Source: Virgifigura sp964551315 (GTDB taxonomy: Bacteria > Pseudomonadota > Alphaproteobacteria > Dongiales > Dongiaceae). From it: a stretch of 64,000 nt of DNA. The first letter of the stretch is position 1, and each line of letters opens with the position of its first letter. The notes under the pieces were generated by a model. It was given only the letters and a program-made list of their open reading frames with translations. It searched no databases and had not been told where the DNA came from. A program made the translations under genes and the position numbers. Of the stretch, positions 58,830 to 64,000 are shown piece by piece. The stretch lies in NCBI GenBank assembly GCA_964551315.1, contig CAZKCM010000001.1, positions 128,103 to 192,102 on the forward strand, read 5' to 3'.

Positions 58830-60191
58830 TCAGCACGGCGCTTCGGCGTCCTTTCGTGCGTAAAGCGCCCAGTTTATGGCGATGTTCGCGGCGTAGTAGA
58901 TCGCGGCCCAGTAGAAGAAGGCGACCGGCGTACCGAAGAACTGGATCGACAGCGCCATCATCAGGCCCGCCGCGAAGGGGCCATAAGCCGCAACCGCGCT
59001 GGTCCAACCGATGATGCCCGCGGCCTGCCGCGGCGGAAACAGCATGGGCATCTGCTTGAAGGTCGAGGCGTTACCGGCGCCGGCGAAGGTGAACAGCGCC
59101 AGCATGAGGGCGAGAAAATACGGAAACTCCGCCACGGATTGCGGGCTCATGAGGAAGGTGAGCGCGGTGACGCAGACGAGCATCCCGATGCCCGCCCAGT
59201 GCGTGACCTTGGCGCCTCCGAATCGATCCGAGATCGGGCCGGCGGCGACGCGTGCCGCCGATCCGACGAGGGGGCCGAGGAACGCGTAGAGAAGCGGATC
59301 CGGCGCGTCCGGCAGATGGCCGTAGAGGGTCTTGATCAGCAGCGGAAAGGTCGCGGCGAAACCGGCAAAGGACCCGAAGGTCATGACGTAGAGGGTCGTC
59401 ATGAAGAAGCCGTGCTTCAGGCGGAAGATGTCCAGCTGCTCGCGGAAGTTCGCCCGCACCGGCACGCTCCGCAGGAAGAGCCAGGCGAGCGCTGCAAACA
59501 CAAGGATGAACGGGACATAGACCAGCGCCGCGTTCTGCAGCCAGACGGGCCGCTGCCCGGCCTCCGTCGTGACGAACTGCGGCTCACCGGCGAAGGCGCC
59601 GAACACCGCGGCGCCGATGATCCAGGGCGTGACGAACTGCACGATGCTGACCCCGAAATTGCCGATCCCGGCCTGGATCGCCAGCGCGGTGCCCTGCAGG
59701 CGCTTCGGGAAGAAGAGGCTGGTCGAGGGCATGAAGGAGGAGAAGTTGCCGCCGCCCAGGCCGGTCAGGAAGGCCAGAACCATCAGCACCCAGTAGGGCG
59801 TCGTCGGGTCCTGGACCACATAGACCCAGCCCGCCACCGGCAGGAGGAGGCTCAAGGTGGCGAAGGTCACGACATGGCGCGTGCCGAACAAGGGCGTGAG
59901 GAAGCTGTGCAGGATGCGCAGGCTGCCGCCCGCCAGGCCGGGCATCGCCGCCAGCCAGAAAAGCTGACCGGTCGTAAGCTCGAACCCCACCCCGGGAAGC
60001 CGAACCACCAGGGCGCTGACCATGAACCAGACGGCGAAGGCCAGGGTCAGGTTGCCGGTCGTGATCCACATGGTGCGCCACGCCAGCCCCCGCCCCTCCG
60101 TTTCCCAGAACGTCGGGTCCTCGGGTTGCCAGACCGGCAGCCAGGTATCGTTGCGGGGTCTCGGTACGGTGATATCGGAGTTGGTTCTCAT
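58830..60191 (-). CDS. NarK-type nitrate/nitrite antiporter, second copy
   Basis: A 453-residue major facilitator protein with about twelve helices. The NarK signature is present: ATLSLLLPVAGW, FLTGLGGGNFSSFMPSTSLF and LQGTALAIQAGIGNFGVS. A long helix pair, TFAGAGNASTFKQMPMLFPP, precedes the last third. It probably exchanges nitrate for nitrite. ATG 60191 has GAGGAG upstream. It follows the first narK by 13 bases, so the two are cotranscribed and may form a K1K2 pair as in Paracoccus and pseudomonads. Confidence 0.88.
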   Translation of the reverse strand: MRTNSDITVPRPRNDTWLPVWQPEDPTFWETEGRGLAWRTMWITTGNLTLAFAVWFMVSALVVRLPGVGFELTTGQLFWLAAMPGLAGGSLRILHSFLTPLFGTRHVVTFATLSLLLPVAGWVYVVQDPTTPYWVLMVLAFLTGLGGGNFSSFMPSTSLFFPKRLQGTALAIQAGIGNFGVSIVQFVTPWIIGAAVFGAFAGEPQFVTTEAGQRPVWLQNAALVYVPFILVFAALAWLFLRSVPVRANFREQLDIFRLKHGFFMTTLYVMTFGSFAGFAATFPLLIKTLYGHLPDAPDPLLYAFLGPLVGSAARVAAGPISDRFGGAKVTHWAGIGMLVCVTALTFLMSPQSVAEFPYFLALMLALFTFAGAGNASTFKQMPMLFPPRQAAGIIGWTSAVAAYGPFAAGLMMALSIQFFGTPVAFFYWAAIYYAANIAINWALYARKDAEAPC

Positions 60192-60204
60192 CGGGTGGCG
60201 CTCC

Positions 60205-61587
60205 TCAATGGGCCGGCGTCGCGCTCGATCGCGAGACCGGGCGCGGCGTCTCGGAGGCGGCGTGGGGGACCGCGGCCGGCGGGCCGCCCAGCGCGGCAAG
60301 CTCCGGCAGGTAAGCCGGCTCGGCGAGCTCGGGCAGCCGCCGCCTCTCCATGCGCAGAATGGCGAAATGCATCCAGGTGAGGGCGATTGAGACCAGCGCG
60401 AACAAAAGCATGAAGCAGCTTGTCCAGACGCCGATCAGGTCGTTCATGGCGCCGAAGGCGATGGGGAGAACGAAGCCCCCTACGCCGCCGATCATCCCGA
60501 CGACGCCCCCCACCGAGCCGACATGGTTCGGGTAGTAGACGGGGATGTGCTTGTAGACCGCGGCCTTCCCGAGGCTCATGAAAAAGCCGAGGGCGAAGGT
60601 CAGAACGGTGAACGGAACGAAACCGAGCGCGATGGTGAACTCGATCGGCCCGCGGATTCCATCCACGACGTAGTGCGTCGCCGGATAGGAGAGCAGGAAG
60701 GTGCAGACGACGCAGCCGAAGAAGGTCCAGTACATCACGCGGCGCGCGCCGTATCTGTCGGACAGGACGCCGCCGAGGACGCGGAAGATCGAGCCCGGGA
60801 TCGAGTAGAGGGCGCCCAGCAGGCCGGCCGTCGTGATATCGAGGCCGTAGACGCCGATGTAATAGCGCGGCAGCCAGAGTGCGAGCGCGATGAAGGCGCC
60901 GAACACGAAGAAGTAGTAAAGCGAGAAGCGCCAAACCTGCAGCTTCGCCAGCGGTGCGAGCTGCGCGCGGATCGGTTCGGGCCTGGCGCCGGCGCGGCGG
61001 CGCTCGGCGAGCGCCGGCTCGTCCTGGGTGGAGAACCAGAAGATTGCGGCCATCACCAGGAGGGCGGCCGCCCAAAGCTGCGCGACGGTCTGCCAGCCAT
61101 AGGCCACCATGACGAAGGGGGCGAGAAACTTCGTCACCGCGGCGCCGACATTGCCCATGCCGAAGATGCCCAGCGCCGTGCCCTGCTTCTGCCCGGGATA
61201 CCACTTGGACACATAGGCGACGCCGACCGCGAAGGAGCCGCCGGCGATCCCGACGCCAAGCGCGGCGACCAGGAACTCCGGGTAGGAGTCGGCCCAGGTC
61301 AGCAGCCAGGTTGCGCCGGCGGCCGACACCATCACGGCCGTGTAGACGAGCCGGCCACCGTACTGGTCGGTCCAGATGCCGAGGATCAGCCGGATCAGCG
61401 AGCCGGTCAGGATGGGCGTGCCGACAAGAAGCCCGAACTCCGTGTCATTCAGGCCCATCTGCTGCTTTATCTGCACACCGATGATGGAGAAGATCGTCCA
61501 GACGGCGAAGCAGACCGTGAAGGCCACCGTACTGATGCTGAGGGCCCAAACCTGCTGACGGGGGGTAATGGCTCGTGAATCCTGCAT
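60205..61587 (-). CDS. NarK-type nitrate transporter, first copy
   Basis: A 460-residue major facilitator protein with about twelve helices. Conserved segments include GTPILTGSLIRLILGIWTDQ, GIAGGSFAVGVAYVSKWYPG and GTALGIFGMGNVGAAVTKFL. It resembles NarK1-type proton/nitrate symporters more than the K2 antiporters, but the split is judged only by motif pattern. A polar Ala/Pro-rich tail of about 45 residues is at the C-terminus. It lies 122 bases after narI on the same strand. Confidence 0.88.
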   Translation of the reverse strand: MQDSRAITPRQQVWALSISTVAFTVCFAVWTIFSIIGVQIKQQMGLNDTEFGLLVGTPILTGSLIRLILGIWTDQYGGRLVYTAVMVSAAGATWLLTWADSYPEFLVAALGVGIAGGSFAVGVAYVSKWYPGQKQGTALGIFGMGNVGAAVTKFLAPFVMVAYGWQTVAQLWAAALLVMAAIFWFSTQDEPALAERRRAGARPEPIRAQLAPLAKLQVWRFSLYYFFVFGAFIALALWLPRYYIGVYGLDITTAGLLGALYSIPGSIFRVLGGVLSDRYGARRVMYWTFFGCVVCTFLLSYPATHYVVDGIRGPIEFTIALGFVPFTVLTFALGFFMSLGKAAVYKHIPVYYPNHVGSVGGVVGMIGGVGGFVLPIAFGAMNDLIGVWTSCFMLLFALVSIALTWMHFAILRMERRRLPELAEPAYLPELAALGGPPAAVPHAASETPRPVSRSSATPAH

Positions 61588-61709
61588 GCGTCGTTCTCTG
61601 ATTTCGCCTGGTCGCGGCCTGACGCAGAAGGCGAGGCGTGCCGCCTCCGATCAGTGCGGGACCGCTTTGACGCCGGGGACAGCGCTCATCGGCATGGCGG
61701 TACCTGGGT

Positions 61710-62402
61710 TCACACGACCCGCCGGGTGCGGACGATCTGGTAGCCGCGCCGGCCGAGGTACCAGACCGGCGCCGACCAGACGTGGACCAGGCGGGTAAAG
61801 GGAAAGACGAGGAAGAGGGTCATCCCAAGGACCAGATGCAGCTTGAAGACCGGGTGCACGTCGGCGACGAACGCGGCCGCACCGGGGCGCATCGTGACGA
61901 TGTGCTGCGCCCAGTTCATGAACTTCACCATCTCCTCACCGTCGAGATGGCCGAGCGAGACGACGATCGTTCCCAGGCCGAGGATGAGCTGGGCATAGAG
62001 CAGCAGAAGGATCGCGATGTCCCCGAAGGAACTCGTCTTCCGGATCCGGGAATCGAACAGCCGCCGGTGAACCAGAAGGGTCAATCCGACGAAGCAGGCG
62101 ACGCCGGCAAAGCCGCCGACGACGATGGCCATGAGCTGCTTGGCGCCGTGGGAAATGCCGAGCGCGTCGAACACCACGATGGGCGTGAGCAGGCCGACGA
62201 AATGGCCGGCGAAGATCACCAGGATCCCGAGGTGGAAGAGGTTGCTGCCCCAACGCAGCTGCCGCCGGCGCAGCAGCTGGCTCGATCCGGAGCGCCAGCT
62301 GTATTGATCGCGCTCGAAGCGCAGGGCGCTGCCAACCGCGAAGACCGTCAGCGCGATATAAGGGTAATAGCCGAAGAGAAGGCTGTTCAGATAATCCGAC
62401 AT
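61710..62402 (-). CDS. narI: Respiratory nitrate reductase gamma subunit (cytochrome b)
   Basis: A 230-residue membrane protein with five helices. It takes electrons from quinol and passes them to NarH. Heme ligands are visible as HLGILVIFAGHFVGLLTP (two His) and HPVFKLHLVLGMTLFLVFPF with a further His in RLVHVW. Size and motifs match NarI. It starts 13 bases after narJ. Confidence 0.94.
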   Translation of the reverse strand: MSDYLNSLLFGYYPYIALTVFAVGSALRFERDQYSWRSGSSQLLRRRQLRWGSNLFHLGILVIFAGHFVGLLTPIVVFDALGISHGAKQLMAIVVGGFAGVACFVGLTLLVHRRLFDSRIRKTSSFGDIAILLLLYAQLILGLGTIVVSLGHLDGEEMVKFMNWAQHIVTMRPGAAAFVADVHPVFKLHLVLGMTLFLVFPFTRLVHVWSAPVWYLGRRGYQIVRTRRVV

Positions 62403-62415
62403 CGCTCGGACCTCT

Positions 62416-63108
62416 CTATTCCCGTCCCGGGACCCGGGACTGGTGACGCGCCGCGCAGGCGCCGCCCATGAATCCGACCGGCTCCTCCGCCCAAGTCTCG
62501 TCGAGCGCCTGCGCATCCTCCTCCGCCGGCTCTCCATCGCCGAGCAGCGCCGCCACGGCCTCCTCGGGCGCCGGGGCGCCGGCGAGGTCTTCGAGCGCCG
62601 CAAAGACGGCCGCATAGCCCTCATCCCGCTGCCGCAGCCGGCGGCCGAGCGCGCCGATTACGGCAAGCGGGTCCCGGAGGCGACGCCGCGCCTCGTCCAG
62701 CGGCAAGACGGACAGGTACTCGAGATAGAGCGGCAGGAAATCCGGCAGCTCGTTCGCCGTAATCTCGAGCCCGGCCGCCTCATAGGCGCGCTTCAGCTCG
62801 ACCATGGCCGGTCCGCGGTCCCGCGAGTCGGCATAGACGTGCTCGAACAGGTGGAGGGACAGGCTCCGTTGCCGGTCGAACAGCTCCACATAGCGTTCCT
62901 GAAGATCCAGGAGATCGGCCGTGGCCAGATCGGTCAGAAGGCGGTTGACGCCGGCCTTCGCGGCCTCCCCGAGCAGCCCTTCGACGTCCAGGACCCGGGC
63001 GATCCTGGGGACGGCGGCCCGCAGATCCTCCTGCGGGTAGGTCAGGAGCCGAGACAGGCAACGAAAGGTCAGGGCCCCGGCGGGCCGAAGCGCGGGAGCG
63101 GCCGTCAT
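62416..63108 (-). CDS. narJ: Nitrate reductase molybdenum cofactor assembly chaperone
   Basis: A 230-residue TorD-like chaperone that holds NarG until the cofactor is inserted. LHLFEHVYADSRDRGPAMVE and ANELPDFLPLYLEYLSVLPL are hallmark NarJ segments. ATG shares one base with the narH stop (TGATG). A C-terminal tail rich in Ala and Glu follows. Confidence 0.93.
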   Translation of the reverse strand: MTAAPALRPAGALTFRCLSRLLTYPQEDLRAAVPRIARVLDVEGLLGEAAKAGVNRLLTDLATADLLDLQERYVELFDRQRSLSLHLFEHVYADSRDRGPAMVELKRAYEAAGLEITANELPDFLPLYLEYLSVLPLDEARRRLRDPLAVIGALGRRLRQRDEGYAAVFAALEDLAGAPAPEEAVAALLGDGEPAEEDAQALDETWAEEPVGFMGGACAARHQSRVPGRE

Positions 63109-64000
63109 CAGGCGGTCTCCATCGGCGGCTTCGGTTTGGACTTGCCGGCCGGCGCAAAGAGGTTGGGCCGCGCGGTCCCGCCGGAGCAGCCGTTGCCGAA
63201 GCTGAACCCGCAGGAGCCACGCAGGTGGTCGGCGTCCTCGGCGCTCTCCCGGTGGCTCGTCGGCACGACGAAGCGGTCCTCGTAATTCGCGATGGCCATC
63301 ACGCGGTACATCTCCTCGATCTCGTTGCCCGTGAGCCCGACGCGCTCCGCTGCCCGCTCGTCGAGAACGCCATCGACGGTCTTGGCGCGCATGTAGGCGC
63401 GCATCGCCATCATCCGTTCGAGGGCACGGACGACCGGTTCCTCCTGGCCCGCCGTCAGCAGGTTGGCGAGGTAGCGGACGGGAATGCGCAAGGACCGGAC
63501 GTCGGGCAGGCCGTCGGCCATGGCGATCTTGCCGGCCTCGGCCGCGGATTGGACCGGTGAGAGAGGCGGGACGTACCAGACCATCGGCAGGGTGCGGTAC
63601 TCCGGATGCAGCGGGAAGGCGACCTTCCAGTCCATCGCCATCTTCCACACCGGCGAGCGCTTCGCCGCCTCGAGCCACGCCTCCGGCACGCCGTCGCGCC
63701 GGGCCTGCGCCTGCACCTCGGGATCGGCGGGGTCCAGGAAGATGTCCAGATGCGCCTGGTAGAGCTCCCGCTCATCGGGGACGCTCGCGGCCTCCCGGAT
63801 GCGGTCGGCGTCGTACAGGATCACGCCCAGATAGCGGATGCGGCCGACGCAGGTCTCGGAGCAAACCGTCGGAAGGCCCGCTTCGATGCGCGGGAAGCAG
63901 AAGGTGCACTTCTCCGACTTTCCGCTCTTCCAGTTGTAGTAGATCTTCTTGTACGGGCAGCCGGAGACGCACATCCGCCAGCCGCGGCATTTCTCCTGGT
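63108..64000 (-). CDS. narH: Respiratory nitrate reductase beta subunit, C-terminal part
   Basis: About 297 residues of the Fe-S subunit; the N-terminal part is beyond the right edge. Visible cluster ligands include KCRGWRMCVSGCPYKKIYYN, EKCTFCFPRIEAGLPTVCSE and TCVGRIRYLGV. SPVWKMAMDWKVAFPLHPEY and HLRGSCGFSFGNGC are typical of NarH. It carries electrons from NarI to the molybdenum subunit NarG, whose gene should lie further right. TGATG coupling to narJ. Confidence 0.95.
   Translation of the reverse strand, partial: QEKCRGWRMCVSGCPYKKIYYNWKSGKSEKCTFCFPRIEAGLPTVCSETCVGRIRYLGVILYDADRIREAASVPDERELYQAHLDIFLDPADPEVQAQARRDGVPEAWLEAAKRSPVWKMAMDWKVAFPLHPEYRTLPMVWYVPPLSPVQSAAEAGKIAMADGLPDVRSLRIPVRYLANLLTAGQEEPVVRALERMMAMRAYMRAKTVDGVLDERAAERVGLTGNEIEEMYRVMAIANYEDRFVVPTSHRESAEDADHLRGSCGFSFGNGCSGGTARPNLFAPAGKSKPKPPMETA

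Noticed and set aside
1..64000. CRISPR arrays, insertion sequences, prophage, rRNA
   Set aside because: No regularly spaced repeats, transposase or integrase motifs, or rRNA sequence were found in the window.

Overview
The window is GC-rich chromosomal DNA with long antisense open frames. The gene content fits an alphaproteobacterium, probably near the Rhodospirillales, although the order cannot be fixed from sequence alone. Pointers are an HWE-family sensor kinase, ApaG, an Rsm22-type protein, PA2778/PA2779-type proteins, DUF1289, a YnjBCD-type transporter and a tRNA-Gly(CCC) with encoded CCA. No phage, insertion sequence, CRISPR array or rRNA was seen. A run of exactly 100 N at 16295-16394 marks a scaffold join.

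Region by region. 0-7 kb, mostly minus strand: paired DUF1538 membrane proteins, a 54-residue membrane peptide, a DUF4142 protein, argE, trkH, folE, apaG and an OmpA-like lipoprotein with a clear intrinsic terminator. 7.5-11.3 kb: a YnjBCD-type ABC importer. 11.4-16.6 kb: tRNA-Gly with its promoter, an isocitrate lyase/PEP mutase-family enzyme, an SDR protein, AsmA, and a gene broken by the assembly gap. 17-22 kb: a winged-helix/TPR regulator divergent from NmrA-like, cupin and SDR genes, then a DinB-family pseudogene and an unknown gene. 22.6-26 kb: a NitT/TauT-type ABC importer followed by a DUF169 protein. 26-33.7 kb: an esterase, Rsm22, the PA2779/PA2778 pair, an APH(6)-like kinase, an ABC exporter and a PhyH-type dioxygenase.

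33.7-43 kb is a catabolic regulon: an FGGY (glycerol-kinase-like) kinase, a PotABCD-like importer, a two-flavoprotein GlpA-like dehydrogenase and a divergent DeoR/GlpR regulator. Two almost identical palindromes, each followed by a second conserved block, sit before the two minus-strand transcription units, so the layout is that of a self-contained glycerol- or polyol-type uptake and oxidation module. 43-52 kb holds a glutamine amidotransferase, a frameshifted DUF3500 gene, an HdeD-like protein, a large MscS channel, a yybP-ykoY-type (manganese) riboswitch before a GDT1/TMEM165 family exporter, a methyltransferase, a divergent phytochelatin-synthase-like protein, and small stress or envelope proteins.

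52-64 kb holds an orphan HWE kinase and a respiratory nitrate reduction block: narH (cut by the window end), narJ, narI and two narK genes on the minus strand, with moeA, a DUF1858/DUF2249 protein, an AhpD-like protein and a small secreted protein on the plus strand. Three palindromes of the CRP/FNR half-site type (two with TTGAC/GTCAA arms, one with TTGCG/CGCAA arms) lie in front of these plus-strand genes. They suggest shared control by low oxygen or nitrogen oxides. Nothing here is certain to be a wholly new system. The best leads are the uncharacterised genes behind the FNR-type boxes, the two-operator GlpA-like regulon, the DUF169-linked importer, and a possible small RNA ending in a strong terminator at 52431-52457.
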